NCBI GenBank assembly: GCA_014058105.1
Contig: JACGCM010001620.1
Span: 1,116,001-1,180,000 of the forward strand
Origin: Kingdonia uniflora
Taxonomy: Eukaryota; Streptophyta; Magnoliopsida; Ranunculales; Circaeasteraceae
Direction: 5' to 3'
Length of the DNA: 64,000 bases
The position numbers and the translations under genes are program-made. The number at the start of each line of letters is the position of its first letter. Within the stretch, counting starts at the first letter, position 1. Below the pieces are notes generated by a model. The model worked only from the letters and a program-made list of their open reading frames with translations. It did no database searches and was not told where the DNA came from. Positions 41,856-53,551 of this stretch are shown piece after piece.

Positions 41856-42684
41856 AAAGATGTGCCTGTAGAGGTAGTAGGGGTGACTAATACATGTCCG
41901 AGAGAGCTGTCATTTCTAAAACTGAGGGAAAGTATAAAAACTCTTCTCTCTCCCCCTCATCAATTATCAACAGTTATAGAGAGAGAAAAAAGTGGTGTAA
42001 CCAGTGTTTCTAGGGAGAGAAAACGTTTGAGTTCTGAGTGTAATCTCGTAATAAAAGTTGTCTAGTGAAAGAAATTTAGTGGAAAGGCAACATAATCACT
42101 CAATCTCTGTGAAAGCTATGAGCATAGTAGAAGATTGTGGGTCTTCCAGTACAGGTTAGCAAATTGTGTTCCTCTGTTTCGTTTGAAGTGAATGGTACTC
42201 TGTGTATGTGCTATTTTGTTAATTGCCTTTATATATGACTGATTGGGGATGGGAAATTTTAGAATGTAGGGGGCTAAAAAAGGATTATTTTACTGTATTG
42301 GTAAATATTTGTAAAAGCTGTGTCTGGTAACAAATGTCTAGAGAGAAAAAATTATTTTTGGAGAAGAAGAGGGAAAGTTGAAGTTGATTTTCTATTATTT
42401 TGGAAAGTTTTGAAAATAAATGTTTTTACTGGGTAGTAAATATAGGTGGGGTTTGTATCTGTTGTGTATGTCGTATACCATATGATTGTGTAAGTACTAA
42501 ATCATAGAGATAGAGGAAATACTAAAAGATTATTTTTACCTATGGGTTAAATATGCGTTCTAAAAACTTAAAGCCTAGTAGTTAATTTGTAGTCTCGTTC
42601 AGTTCGGAGGAGACGTCTTCGCCGGGTAGGGAAGACGATGGCAGAGGCATGGAGGAGACTGTAGAGGTAGGGAACTGACGGTGG

Positions 42685-43408
42685 GGATAGTGGTAGAGAT
42701 ACCCATTGCAGTGAATAATATAGTAGAGCAGGATGATAAAATAGTGGCAGACGATGTAATATTTTACACATATCTAGAAGGAGTAGATGTAAAGAAAGAA
42801 TATATGAAATTTAAAAATAAGTTAACAGGGAAGTGGGGGAATTATGTAATGGAACAAGGCCTGTGGTTTAGGGCCTTCGTACCAGAGAAAGGGGAAAAGG
42901 TACATAATCAAGTACCCAATCTGAATTTGTGAAAGTAAAAAAAAACACTTGGGAAAGACATAGATGTTGCGTTCTATAATGGGTCTAGTATGGCAGGCCT
43001 GAATGATGGGTTTCTGTATTATCTAAACCAGGTGGTATACGGTCTTAGAATTCCTTTGACGTATTTTTAGAAAAGGGTTATGAATACATTGCAGTGCTGC
43101 CATGCACAATTAAATGGGAATACTTTTAAGATGATGACGGTATGTGAGGTGCTGAATGAGAGGTGGGGAGAGAAAAGGACTGCGAAGCTGTTCGTTGCAG
43201 CTGACGTACTGAAATTTTACAAAATAAAGTATGTGCAAGCTTATAAGAGTGGTTACCTGTTTAGTGATTCGTCGAGGCCAAAGTTTTTTAACTTCAAATC
43301 TCCTGGTAGACTGTATAATGACCATCTTGTATGGGTAAGGGGTAATTATATGTAGGTTCCAGATGAACCAGCGCTCAACCTGAAACATAAATATCTTAAT
43401 CCAAGAAA
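42685..43408 (+). pseudogene. Antisense gene of B2, exon 1: gypsy-type transposon domain
   Basis: The frame contains VFYTYLEGV-like start, LTGKWGNYVMEQGLWFRAF, then (from 42958) FYNGSSMAGLNDGFLYYLNQ, VVYGLRIPLTYF, MTVCEVLNERWGEKRTAKLF, and SSRPKFFNFKSPGRLYNDHL. The order GLR.PL, an N..(K/R)M segment and a Y.F..RP..F..P..W block resembles the putative gypsy type transposon family (Pfam PF04195) often encoded antisense in plant Tat elements. Exon end GTAATG at 43409. Confidence 0.55.
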
Positions 43409-43485
43409 GTAATGCCTACTAACTTGACCGAATATCAGTTTGTATGCAAGCGCTTATAATCTTTTCCTTGATTTTTTTCTATCAG
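43409..43485 (+). other. Putative intron 1 of the B2 antisense gene
   Basis: 77 bp, GTAATG...TTTTTTTCTATCAG, a classical plant branch/pyrimidine tract. Coding-like sequence lies on both sides on the + strand only. Confidence 0.5.
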
Positions 43486-44057
43486 GTCCTAATCCCAAAG
43501 TTGTTCCTGATAAAACGAGTTTATTTGACTGCGTAGCCCTCGAACAGGTCGAGTTGAAGAAAGTACTTGGAGAGTTGAATATCCGTAAGGATAAAAGAGT
43601 AGATTCCAGAGTTCCATAAATGTAACAAGCTCATAATAATTGAGCTATGACTGGTCAAGAGGGTACTGAGAAGGTTATGAATAAGGACCTTCGTCCTCTT
43701 GGGGATTTGACTGGTATCCCTCCACTTTCGCCAAGGAGTTTGAATGGTTCATGGAAGCTTTATAGGGTGATGAGAACGTTGCAAGAATCTTCTCATTCGG
43801 CTGTAGAGGCGGCCCAAGGGAAAAAGGGTGACAAACTGGTTATCTCGGATGCGGTAGAGAAACAGACAGTGAGTGAGGTTGCTCTTTAAGAGATAAAAAA
43901 GATGTCTCTTAAAAAGAAATAACATGAAGCCGAAGGTAATGATCAAACTCGGGCTAAAGCTGTGGCCAAGCTGAGGGAAGTAGAACACAGATGTTTTAAC
44001 ATGGCTGAGACTAATCTGAAGAAGCTTCAAGTTATATTTTAAGAGTAAACAACGCAG
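43486..44057 (+). pseudogene. Antisense gene of B2, exon 2
   Basis: Frame begins NPKVVPDKTSLFDCVALEQV, ELKKVLGELNIRKDKRVDSR, then PLGDLTGIPPLSPRSLNGSW. From 43780 on it becomes Glu/Ala/Lys-rich (AAQGKKGDKLVISDAVEK). This is a typical step from a folded domain to a coiled-coil region. Two frame breaks. Donor GTATGT at 44058. Confidence 0.5.
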
Positions 44058-44132
44058 GTATGTATTAAAATTCTCTGTTTGCTACAGTATAGTCGATATA
44101 TCTATTGCTGATGTTGTGTATTGTATTGGTAG

Positions 44133-44575
44133 CTCTTGATATTGGTGAGAGGGGCTACGGATTTTATTGAGAAGAAAAACCAGGAGTATGTAGAGCTTAC
44201 GCAGAAGCTCGATGCTCAAGTAGCTCGGTTAAAGGAACTCGGGGAGGAGCTCCAGAAGGAGGGAGATAGCAAGGCAGAAGTGGTTAAGGCTACTAAGGAA
44301 TAGTCTAAGGAAATGTCTAAGCGCAAAGAGACCCTAGAGAAAGCTTTGGCGATGGTGAGGGTTGGTAAAAACAATTTGATCCAATATTATCGTCGCTTTG
44401 GGTTAACTGAGGCATATATCACCCTTGGCCTAGAGGGTAGGTTCCATGAGATAGTTATTTATTCAGATGCGGAAGATGAACTGGTTGAAGATATCACTGC
44501 TCTAGTGAATGTACCCCCCTCTCAAGCTGAGCGCAAGTTCCAGCTGCTAGTACTGAAGTGGAGCCACCGTCTGAG
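44133..44575 (+). pseudogene. Antisense gene of B2, exon 3 (coiled coil)
   Basis: ATDFIEKKNQEYVELTQKLD, QVARLKELGEELQKEGDSK, then KRKETLEKALAMVRVGKNNL, IQYYRRFGLTEAYITLGLEG. Heptad-like spacing of Leu, followed by a conserved small domain ending in FHEIVIYSDAEDELVED. The flanking introns are 44058-44132 and 44576-44757. One stop at 44302. Confidence 0.5.
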
Positions 44576-44757
44576 GTAGAGATTATCAAGACTAATTAAT
44601 ATTATTTTGTGGTATCCTGTTCGAACTATTGTATTATGTTTTGACTTTGATGAGACTGCTTTCTATAAGTTTTGAAACTATAAAGTTTGATAGACATAAG
44701 TTTATTGTGCCTTGTTTGAATGTTTGTTTGATAACATAAAGTTTGTTATCTATGTAG

Positions 44758-45890
44758 GAGATAGAGCGGTTGAGAAAAACTATTACCACAATGGAGAGAT
44801 CGTTGAGTAGAGAGAGGGACTCTATGACTCGTATTTAACAGGTATTAAATAAAATTGAATATGAAAGAAGACAGTTTAAATCTAATTCAGAGGCTTTTAG
44901 AAAAGAGGATGATAGAGGTACGCTATTATAAAAAGCTAAAGACTTGGTATGTTTTATTGACACGAGTGATAAAGTCAGGTGTCAGAGGCTTTTGTTAACT
45001 CTGACACTATATTTTGAGGCTGAAGAAGACAGTGGGCGGGGTTTAATAGAGGCTTATATAGGGATCTTAAAGGAAAGGGGTATAGTACCAGATCTAGCTC
45101 GAGTTATGTTTTTAGCGCAGGAAGCATGTAATCGTCATAACGTAGAGGCAAAAAAATGTTTGGTTCGATTTGGTTTGTCTATTTTATGGGGTGACGTAGG
45201 TCCCTTACCCGATGTTCTTGGCTTTATGTAGGATTGAAGATTAATGAGGATTTTGTTTTTCAAAATAAAGAAAGAATAGAGAGATGTGTAAGCCAAGTTA
45301 GAGGGTGAGTTACAGGAGTTCCAAAACACGTTGAAGGGATGTACGAAATAAAATACATCTCTGGCAAATCAACCGACAGTAGAAACAATAGTAAGAAAGA
45401 AGGTAGAAGAGGATTTGAAAGCATTGGGTGTATTGCAGAAGGATACGCGTAAACCTCTGCATAGGTCACACATGAAGTTGAAGGAATATTTGTATCCGTC
45501 GGGAGTAGAGGGCATTGCTCAAACGGACTAGGAACATCATATATCGAGTGTGATTGAGTTTTATGGAGGAAAGTTGACAAGGGTGGAGAACAAATTTAGG
45601 AAGTATATTATGGATTGTGGGAAAGACTTTGATGTAGAGAACGAAAAGGCTGAAAAATAAGTAGTTTATGAAGGATGAGGAAGAAATAGTGTTGAAAGAC
45701 AAACTCCTAGACAGGCACAAAATTTGTTAGAGGAGGACGAGGACGAGGGTGAGAGTCTTATGCCTCGTTCACGGTGAAGGCAGTGCTTGCAGGAGGTGGT
45801 GACCTTCGTTGTACTTATAGACGTACAAGTAGATAGGTCAGGACGATCGGAGAATAGGGGGCAATCTTCTCGTAGTTCAAGAGAACAAAA
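44758..45890 (+). pseudogene. Antisense gene of B2, exon 4 (coiled coil)
   Basis: Starts EIERLRKTITTMERSLSRER. The frame at 44944 codes for LLLTLTLYFEAEEDSGRGLI and LARVMFLAQEACNRHNVEAK. Later parts are in three frames with stops. The end is basic and Ser/Arg-rich (SGRSENRGQSSRSSREQK). No domain recognised. Confidence 0.45.
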
Positions 45891-46009
45891 GTAAATTATC
45901 AGTGTTGTTCAAAAGCTTGCATATGCATTAGATATCTATATACTATTTTGATGATAAATAAATATGTTATGTTTGTGATGGTAAAATATATATGAATAGA
46001 GATGTAGAT

Positions 46010-46070
46010 CGATCGTTCACAAGTATTTTATTGTTGTAAGATCAATCGTACACAATATTTGTGAGTAAAA
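46010..46070 (+). repeat. Repeated segment, copy a
   Basis: GTAGATCGATCGTTCACAAG and following bases recur, diverged, at 47868-47925 (GTAGGTCGATCATACACAAG). Both lie in or after the antisense gene of B2. Confidence 0.55.
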
Positions 46071-46145
46071 TTGTGAACTGTGGTGATATGTAAACTATTT
46101 TGATGTACGAACTATTTTTTATGCGAATTTAATCTATTGGCGCAG

Positions 46146-47200
46146 GTCAAACTGGAAGAGGTTCAAAATTAGTGTGAAGCGCTGCGCGTTTTGAACGAAA
46201 AATTGAATGCTGATCTGAACTGGCATCGTGAAGCATTAAAAAATATTGCGGAGTTAAATGTTAAAATAAAGTTGAGGATGATTGAGGGGCAAGGCATGAT
46301 AAGTCATTAGTCCGAGTAAAAACGTAGAAAAGTATGCTAAACTAGTAAGTGCCCAAGAGAAAACGGAAGAGTTAAATGAGGCTGTGAAGAAAAATAGGTG
46401 GACATTAAAAAAGCTTATTGTCACATAAGCAATATCTCGGAACAAGTAACTAAGCAATAGGGGGAATTAATACCTACGCAAGCTAAACTGACGGAGTTGT
46501 TGGCGATGTTAAAGAAAGAAGAGGATGGTGCAAAATGTTTTCAGGTTATGATCAACACGTTAAAGGCGGAAGTAGTCGGTTTGTGAGCTTTTGTTAGGAA
46601 GACAAATGAGCGAGCCAAAGAGTTTGAAGGAATGTGGAATGTTGCTTAAAATAAATAAAAGGATTTGGAAGAAGTTAACAGGAAATAGAACGAGTTGGTG
46701 AAAACTTAGTGGGCTAGGATAGGGAACTTAAAGAATGTAATTTAAGTGTTAGAATTAAACCTTATGGGCAATCGATAGTAGAGGGGTTGACTAGGTCGAA
46801 TGACAAATTAGGGGCGGACCTTGTGAAAGTCTAACAGGACCTTAACATAGAGGTTAATCAGAGGTGCCACAACTAGTTTGTTATGAAAGAATCGTTGGCT
46901 ATGTTGGGACAAATGGATAAATTTTTGACAGTGATAGAAACACGTAATAAAATTTCTATTGAAGAAAAAATTATGGTGGCAAATCATTATAAAAAATTGG
47001 AAAAATTGCTAAATGAGGCGGGGGGAAAGATTGCAGAGCTCACCGTGTCTGACATGGGTAAGCTCGGGGCAAATGAGGTGCATGATAAAAGGATGGCAGC
47101 AGTTCTTACCTTTTTTGTGTCTGAGTTTAAGAGACTAGAAAAGGAAAGAGACACGATTCATGATAGCATGATCGAAAATGGCATGAAATGTGAAATGTAG
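46146..47200 (+). pseudogene. Antisense gene of B2, exon 5 (coiled coil, last)
   Basis: After an acceptor TATTGGCGCAG the + strand has a strongly charged, heptad-like sequence in several frames. Its best piece at 46883-47200 is MKESLAMLGQMDKFLTVIET, KIMVANHYKKLEKLLNEAGG, KRMAAVLTFFVSEFKRLEKE. It resembles long coiled-coil tails of antisense proteins of plant gypsy elements. Stops and shifts are frequent before 46883. Confidence 0.5.
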
Positions 47201-48239
47201 CTAGTGCAGACTGAGTATTTGGATCGTGTTATGTTAAAAATTATTGTGCTTATGAAGGACAGTTGGTGTAAAGGAAGAGAAATTATTGTTGTGAGGGTAC
47301 CAGAGCTGATACTTCTGCAACCCTCGGAATGTGGGGAAAGTTCGCGTGATGAACTTTTTGACTGAACTTCAGAATTAAGGGGTTATTGGTATATCTTAAA
47401 AATGAGTTTTCTTTATCACCCGAGATAGAGTAGATAAAGTGTAAATGCTGTAAAGACATCTGTATTATTTAATAGTAGGATGTGATCCATAAAATATTTC
47501 TATCGAACTCTGATGAACCAACTGTGGTCATGAAGTATGTAATCTATTGGCCGTATTGGGGAATCAATAACCGACCTGTAAAGTATTAAAAGATCAATAT
47601 GCTTGAAACAGTAATCGACCTGCAATGTATTTAGAAGATCGAATTGTATGAATCAATAATCGACCTATTATGTATTAGAAGATCGAATTAAGTGAACCGA
47701 TAACCGACCTATTATGTATTAGAAGATCGAATTGGATGAACCAATAATTGATCTGTAATGTAATAGTTGAATTGAGGTGAACCCATTGTTTATCTGCGAT
47801 ATAGTAGATGTATTATGTATATATGGTAAATATGAGATAGTAGAATAGTACTGTAATGTAGGTCGATCATACACAAGCATTTCATTAATGTAAGAATGAC
47901 GTACACAAAAATGTAAGAGATAGAAGAATATAAATTGTAATAAGTTGCTATCTGCGATACAACTTCAGTATCTGTATGTTTAAAGGATTAGGGACTCATT
48001 CTCCATCTGATGTAATGAGGTCATAAGAAACGAGGCCGTTTTTGCCAATAACAATAAAAGGTCATTCCCAATTTTTTACAACTTTCCTAGCATTTATTTC
48101 CTTTATGTGTTTGGGGACCTCTCGTTGGACGAGATTTTTAATTTCAAGCTCTCTATGGTGAGCGCGCTTGTTGTATGACTTTGCCAAAGTCTAATGGTAT
48201 CTTCCCAAGTTTATGATTGCTTTGTCTCTTGCCTAGTCG
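47201..48239. other. Spacer between antisense gene and integrase of B2
   Basis: Contains the tandem repeat at 47567-47786 and copy b of the repeated segment (47868-47925). Otherwise no coding signal. Confidence 0.5.
47567..47786. repeat. Tandem repeat, about 44-bp unit, five copies
   Basis: Units begin AATCGACCT and contain ATGTATTAGAAGATCGAATT. Units three and four are nearly identical (44 bp each); the outer ones have diverged. Minisatellites in this place are known from Tat-clade elements. Confidence 0.8.
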
Positions 48240-49000
48240 ATCCAGTTCATGTTATATGCTAACTAAAACTCATTTTCTTCATCTGTCATTGTATGATAGC
48301 GTACTGGGAAACAATATTGAATGGTGATGATTGCTTCGATTCTGTATGCTAATAAGAACGGTGCACATCCAGTCGACATTTGAGGTATTGTTCGGTACTC
48401 CCACAACATGTATGGTAATTCTTGCACACAATTACCTTTCTTCTTTGTCAAGCACTTTATTATGCCATTGACTATAGTACGATTGATGATTTTGGCCTAA
48501 CCATTTCCTTGTGGGTAATATGAGTTTGAAGGAGAGTGGATGATGTTATGCTAATTGAGGAAGTTTACGACCTTTGGACCAACGAACTGTGGTCCATTAT
48601 CTATTCTAATGAGGTGGGGGAAACCAAACCGTATGATATTGTTTTCCCATATGAATTTGATGACATCGTCTTCGCGTGCTTGACTCAAAGGGACTGCTTT
48701 TACCCACTTGGTAAAGTAGTCCGTTGCTACTAAGAGGTGTTTCCTTTTTCCTGGTACAGTTAGAAATTCTCTCACGTGATCGAGGACCCACTTTTTGAAT
48801 GGCCATACAACTTTGCTAGAATGGAGTTTCAAAGCCGAAGTTTGAATTTTGGGTCCATGTCGTTGGTAGGCATCACACTTGCTTGCATATTCGATGGCAT
48901 GAGTTTTAATTTTAGACTGAAAGAGTCCTTGAGTAAGAGCTCAGCTTGCTAAGGACCGTCCTGCCGCATGGGATCCGTAAGGGCCATCGTGTAAATCACG
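48240..49000 (-). pseudogene. B2 integrase
   Basis: From high to low coordinates: a zinc-binding tail (KCDAYQRHGP, second Cys changed to Tyr), LLVATDYFTKWVKAVPLSQA with the first catalytic Asp, FGFPHLIRIDNGPQFVG with the second, and at the end ELPYMLWEYRTIPQMSTGCA, PFLLAYRIEAIITIQ of the core C terminus. The catalytic Glu region lies in the frameshifted gap 48450-48550. All blocks are Ty3/gypsy type. Confidence 0.85.
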
Positions 49001-49338
49001 CAGGAAGTCTTGGGTGTCCATATCATATAAATATTCGAGAAAGGGCCCTGTAACTAAGCTTCTGTAAAGGAGATTGTTGACAATGATGCATCATTTAACA
49101 TTGTCTACCACCGTCTTCTTTCGTTGACATCTTCGGGGAGTTCGCCATCAAATGTGTTGTTTGGTTCGATATATATGAGGCGAGGTCATCTCCAATCATC
49201 TTTGACCTCTTTGTAACCCCCAGTATTAATAACATTTGAGTTAATGATGTCAATGATGGGGGTAGATACTACTTCGATCTTTAAATACCGGGCTTCCGTT
49301 CTGAGGACTCTCGCAAGATAAGCGAGGGAGTGGGAATG

Positions 49339-49600
49339 TCAGTTTTCTCCATGAGGTAAGTATTCAATTGGAGCCTTTTTAAACCTACTCTTTCTGTCGG
49401 CTACTGCTGCTGCGTAATCTATCATCTTTCCACTTTTTTGATATTTTTCTGTATAATGGTTTATAATTAATAAAGAATCAGTGTAAACAGATAATTCGGG
49501 CACGCCGATCTCTAGTGCCATATCAAGTCTGCAGATTAGTATCTCGTATTCAGTTTTGTTATTGGTGCCATCAAAGTTGAGTTGGACTGATTTCTTAATT
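49339..49600 (-). pseudogene. B2 second RNase H (archaeal type)
   Basis: The minus strand gives NFDGTNNKTEYEILICRL, then MALEIGVPELSVYTDSLLII, HYTEKYQKSGKMIDY. The Glu of TEYE and the Asp of TDS are the expected catalytic residues. The extra RNase H downstream of the normal one is a trait of the Tat clade. A stop follows ICR in this copy. Confidence 0.75.
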
Positions 49601-49899
49601 TTATCAGTGGAAGGTGTGATAAGAATTATCTCGATGTCTGACCAAAGTTGGTCCGGCAGAACTGTTAGTTAAAGGCGCCAACCTTTTATGGATATCCAAT
49701 CTGAGTTTTCTTCGAGCTGCTCTTTGTTTATGTCAGTACTATCTTCTTCCCAATCAGGGTTGTCTACTGGAAATTTTGTGAAGAAATCAGCTACTGTTTG
49801 CCCTTTATCGCAATGTCAAGGTTCAAAACGTATGTCGTACTCGCCAAGAGTAACCAACCATTGCTAAAGGACTTCACGTAGGGGGTAATTTGTCATTAC

Positions 49900-50139
49900 T
49901 CAAACTGAACGAGCTTGGAAATATTATTTTAACTTCCGCGATGTATAAATGAAAGCGAGGTCCAGTTTCTCAATCTTAGTGCACCGTGTTTCTACGGGAG
50001 TAAGAGTCTTACTGATGAAGTAGATAGGCTTTTTAATCTTCTCATCAAGTCGAATAAGAATATTGCTGAGTGAGTTATCAGTAACTGAAGGTATACCATG
50101 AGCTCTTCTCCTTCTGTATGCGTACTTTGGTTTCCCCAA
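49900..50139 (-). pseudogene. B2 first RNase H (gypsy type)
   Basis: Reads KKPIYFISKTLTPVETRCTK, then IEKLDLAFIYTSRKLK, the well-known gypsy segment PIYYVSK.L...ETRY..(I/L)EK. Catalytic Asp upstream is in a frameshifted part. Confidence 0.8.
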
Positions 50140-50181
50140 GTAACATTTCAGTTCCTGAAATGCTACTTCACATTCTATAGT

Positions 50182-51092
50182 TCACTCAATCTCTGGATCT
50201 TTTTTAGCTTTTCCTTTCTTCGTCCCTTCTCGTAGAAGGTCGAATAACCATCTACACCGATCTGATGACTTAGAAACAGAATGATTTATTATTGCTATTT
50301 TGACTACTATCTTTTGGACATCTTTCTTTTTCTTTGGTGAAGGTATGGATAACAAGGCATGGATACGATCTGGGTCAGCTTTGATACCTTGCTTGCTAAT
50401 CAAATATCCCAATAATTTTCTTTATTAGACTCTGAATTGGCATTTGTCAAGATTTAGTCTTATTTTGTATGATCGAAGAATTTCAAAGGTCGTGTGCAAA
50501 TCTGCAAGATAGTTTTCCTTCTTGAGACTTTTACACAGCATATCATAAATATAAACTTCTATCATTTTTCTGAGATGGCCTTTGAGCATCTAAGTCATTA
50601 GTCTTTGGTATGTGGCTCCAGCGTTCTTGAGGCCGAAATGTATTACTTTACAGCAATATAATCCATGTTCTGTGATTAAAGTTGTATTTTCTTGATCTGC
50701 TGGTAAAAGGGGTATTTGATTGTACCCTGGCGCAACATCCATCATGGACAAGAGTTTATGTCCCGCAGTTGAATCGAGCAAATGGCTGATGATTGGATGG
50801 GGAAAACTTTTGGAGTATGCTTATTTGAGTATGTAAAATCCAAGCATACTCTGATTTTGCCATTTTTCTTCGGGACTGCTACGATGTTTGAGATCCATTC
50901 GGGATAATTGGCTTTTCGAATAAAACTAACTTCAATGAGTTTATTGATATCTTTGTTGACTTCATCTTGTAGTCTCGGTACTAATGTCCTTTGTTTCTGT
51001 TTGACCGCCACGGCCTTGTCTATTAGGCTATGTTTGTGGCAAACCAAAGTTGGGTTGATGCCTGGAATTTCATGGATTGTCCATGTGAACAC
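50182..51092 (-). pseudogene. B2 reverse transcriptase
   Basis: Blocks in order: VNKDINKLIEVSFIRKANYP, EWISNIVAVPKKNGKIRVCL (fingers, first Asp region), LLSMMDVAPGYNQI (palm Asp), FGLKNAGATYQRLMT, and the catalytic box reading VYIYDML instead of VYVDDML near 50540, so one catalytic Asp is lost. 50412-50182 continues in the thumb (MGYLISKQGIKADPDRIHAL). Confidence 0.87.
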
Positions 51093-51333
51093 GTCACTGT
51101 TATTTTTTTAAAATTGAATAAGAGTATTTTGTTTTGATGTGGGCAAAAGAGCTCCAATGTAGGTACCCCGCTTGTCACGATTCCGTGGCTTCCACACTTG
51201 GTAATTGGTTCAATGTAGTATTTTGCAATTTCTATGCGGCGTATTTTTCTGGTGGCTCTGTCACGATAGTTACAGTATTTTCGTAAGTACGAGCTAACTT
51301 TTGACTACCTTTGATTTCATAGAGACCGCCATT

Positions 51334-51639
51334 CTAATAGAATTGAAACACCAAATGATAGATCGATGGGATGACTCTCATGTTGTGTAGCCAGCAGCGT
51401 CCCATTATTCTCAAATAACGGGTTTTTGCGTTTATAATGTAAAATATAACGTTAACCGTTACAAGTCCTACGCGTTCTTCTTTGGAGCCGTTGAAATTGC
51501 TGACATCGATGTCACTAGGCTCAACTTTGTTGGCCAGTCCCATCTGATCTATTATACTTTGGAAGAGTATCTTGATACTACTGCCAGTATCTACCATCAT
51601 TGTGTGCAGGATGACATTTCTCATCTTTAACATGATCAC
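51334..51639 (-). pseudogene. B2 aspartic protease
   Basis: MMVDTGSSIKILFQSIIDQM carries the active-site D-T-G. It is followed by SDIDVSNFNGSKEERVG and the C-terminal MGRCWLHNMRVIPS-type block of gypsy proteases. It cuts the Gag-Pol polyprotein. The frame is open over 101 codons. Confidence 0.8.
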
Positions 51640-51699
51640 GAGTGCGTCATGATGAGGAAAGTTGATGTGGCAAACGTCGCAATCCTCAAAGGGAATCCC

Positions 51700-52898
51700 T
51701 ACTCATTGTGAGCTAGATGCTGGGAGTAATCTAGCATCTTTGTCGACCATGGCTAGATCATCGCATTGGCTGAGATGTCGTCTTTTGAACCTGACTGATT
51801 TGTTGATCGCATGAGTTTCTATAAAATGGTTGAGGGATATGTGGTACAAATGTTTTTCCTCGGTCTCTCCTATTTGTACGATCTCACTATTAATCTTGTA
51901 ACTCCCATTTTTGTAAATTTCTACGTCTACAATGTAGTCGTGCATTCTTCCGTCAACAAAGATGTATTCCAAAAGTTTGTAACGCGAAGCAATGTTTTGT
52001 ATCATAATGTCAGACTTTGTGATGTATGTAATATGGTCTAGTTTCAATGGGTTGGAGGTATTGGGCATTACGGAAGAATTTGTCCTTTTGAAGTGTGGGA
52101 TACAGGCCGGCTATTATAGCCGTTAGTTTGGGAAGACATGGCTTTGGTAAGTTTCTACCTCTCCGAGGCCGATCTTCATTAAATTTAATCCATTTTCTGT
52201 CTCCTCCGTAATCTATAGTACGATTGAAATCTCGTTTTGTTGATTGATCTCTTGCTGTCAAAATTGACATCTGGGGATTCTATATTTTAGTTAACATCAT
52301 TTTGAGATCGATATAGCTGTTTACCTTTTCGATCATGTCTTCTAGGGTTGCGGGTTTGTTAAGAATTAGGTGTTCATTCGCTCTTCCATCTATGAGCAAG
52401 GCGTTCGTAAAGTCCAAAATAGTAATCTTTTGATCAAGTCGATCGACCTTCCTAGCCAACTCTAAGAATTTCTTAGTGAACGATTCAAGCTTCTCTCCCG
52501 ACATTTGCTTAAGACTGAATGAAGAATAGAGATTTTCTTCTTTGTCTTTGTTGAACGAATAGTTCTTGATGAAAAGTTCTCGCAACTGCTCGAATGTGTG
52601 AATGGGTCCTTTTTGCAGTGAGTGGAACCATCACAAAGGTTTGCCCTGGAGATTGGCAGGAAAGAGACAGCATAAGATGTAGTTTAATGTAGAATGCAAG
52701 CCTAAAGCATTTTGGAATTCTTGAACGTGTTCCACGGGATCTGTTCCCCTGAACTTTTTGATTTTTGGGGCGTGAAAATCGGCCACGAAGATTCATGAAG
52801 AAGATTGGAAAGTGCCGATTGGGGTCCATTGAAATGTGAAATAAAAAAAGTTTTTTTACTTTGAGTTCCATGCACCGAATAATCCTCCAGGCGAGCAT
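51700..52898 (-). pseudogene. B2 gag
   Basis: Retrotransposon Gag core in two frames: near 52790-52560 PKIKKFRGTDPVEHVQEFQN and WWFHSLQKGPIHTFEQLREL, then 52585-52280 with LKQMSGEKLESFTKKFLELA and FTNALLIDGRANEHLILNKP. 52068-51703 is the Gag-protease spacer. A zinc knuckle is not seen. The upstream 5' leader breaks off around 52960. Confidence 0.82.
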
Positions 52899-52960
52899 GT
52901 GGAAATTATTCTATTTTGATGGAGTAACCAACTGGCCAGCTACAAAAAATAATGTGTAAA

Positions 52961-53030
52961 TTTAAATTATAACAAGAATTCTTATTGAACTTTAATTTGT
53001 AATTAATGAAATGCCATTACTAATATAAAA
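52961..53030. other. Junction between B2 and plastid DNA
   Basis: AT-rich, no LTR or primer site. The 5' end of B2 was deleted here. Confidence 0.5.
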
Positions 53031-53033
53031 TTC

Positions 53034-53066
53034 GGGCTATACAGATTCAAACCGTAGACCTTCTCG
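53034..53066 (-). tRNA. trnV-UAC: trnV-UAC 3' exon (plastid-derived pseudogene)
   Basis: Minus strand CGAGAAGGTCTACGGTTTG, then AATCTGTATAGCCC: the T arm and acceptor strand of plastid tRNA-Val. The T arm (GGTTTGAATCT) departs from GGTTCGAGTCC at several positions. Non-functional in the nucleus. Confidence 0.8.
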
Positions 53067-53551
53067 ATAAAGCAGATCAAACTTATTATTATCTAAATAA
53101 TTCAAACTGTTTCAAAGACCCAACATGAATTTTTATTTTTATTTTTACTTTTTTTGCATTGGGCTCTTTCATCAACTAATATTATATCAACTAGTCCGTC
53201 ATTTTTTCTTGATAGTAATAATAAGGAAATGGCTCCATGTGCTCTTATTCGTTTTTTTTAATCTGGTTCAGGAGCAATACCTTAAACTCTTTATCGCTCT
53301 AACTCCAAAAAGTCAAATATGAAACTTCATAGACCTTAAAGTTCCATAGGACGAAAAGATCTTTTTTGAGATCCTTGATACTCATTATGCTTAGCATTGA
53401 ATGGACTGGGTATTCACCTTATCAATTATCAAATCTTTGCCAGGCTATTGTTCTCTTGGTATCTCAAATCCATGGAGTATGACATTGATTTTTCAATAAA
53501 ATCAATTACATTGATTGTATGATGGACTCCCCTGAAAAAGTATTAACGCAC
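53067..53551 (-). other. trnV-UAC group II intron remnant
   Basis: About 485 bp between the exons, near the usual 570-600 bp minus small deletions. It includes GGTCTATGAAGTTTC-like conserved blocks and CAATCAATGTAATTG near 53510. Confidence 0.65.

Larger units (their letters stand above)
38444..52960 (-). mobile_element. Gypsy element B2 (Tat clade), 5' LTR lost
   Basis: On the minus strand: gag (52898-52010), protease (51639-51334), RT (51092-50440), RNase H (50139-49900), a second RNase H of the archaeal type (49600-49339), integrase (49000-48240), a 9-kb region with + strand genes, and the 3' LTR (39040-38444). Two RNase H domains and antisense genes before the 3' LTR are known features of the Tat clade. 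The primer site and 5' LTR are missing; plastid DNA follows near 53031. At over 14.5 kb it is large even when incomplete. Confidence 0.85.
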
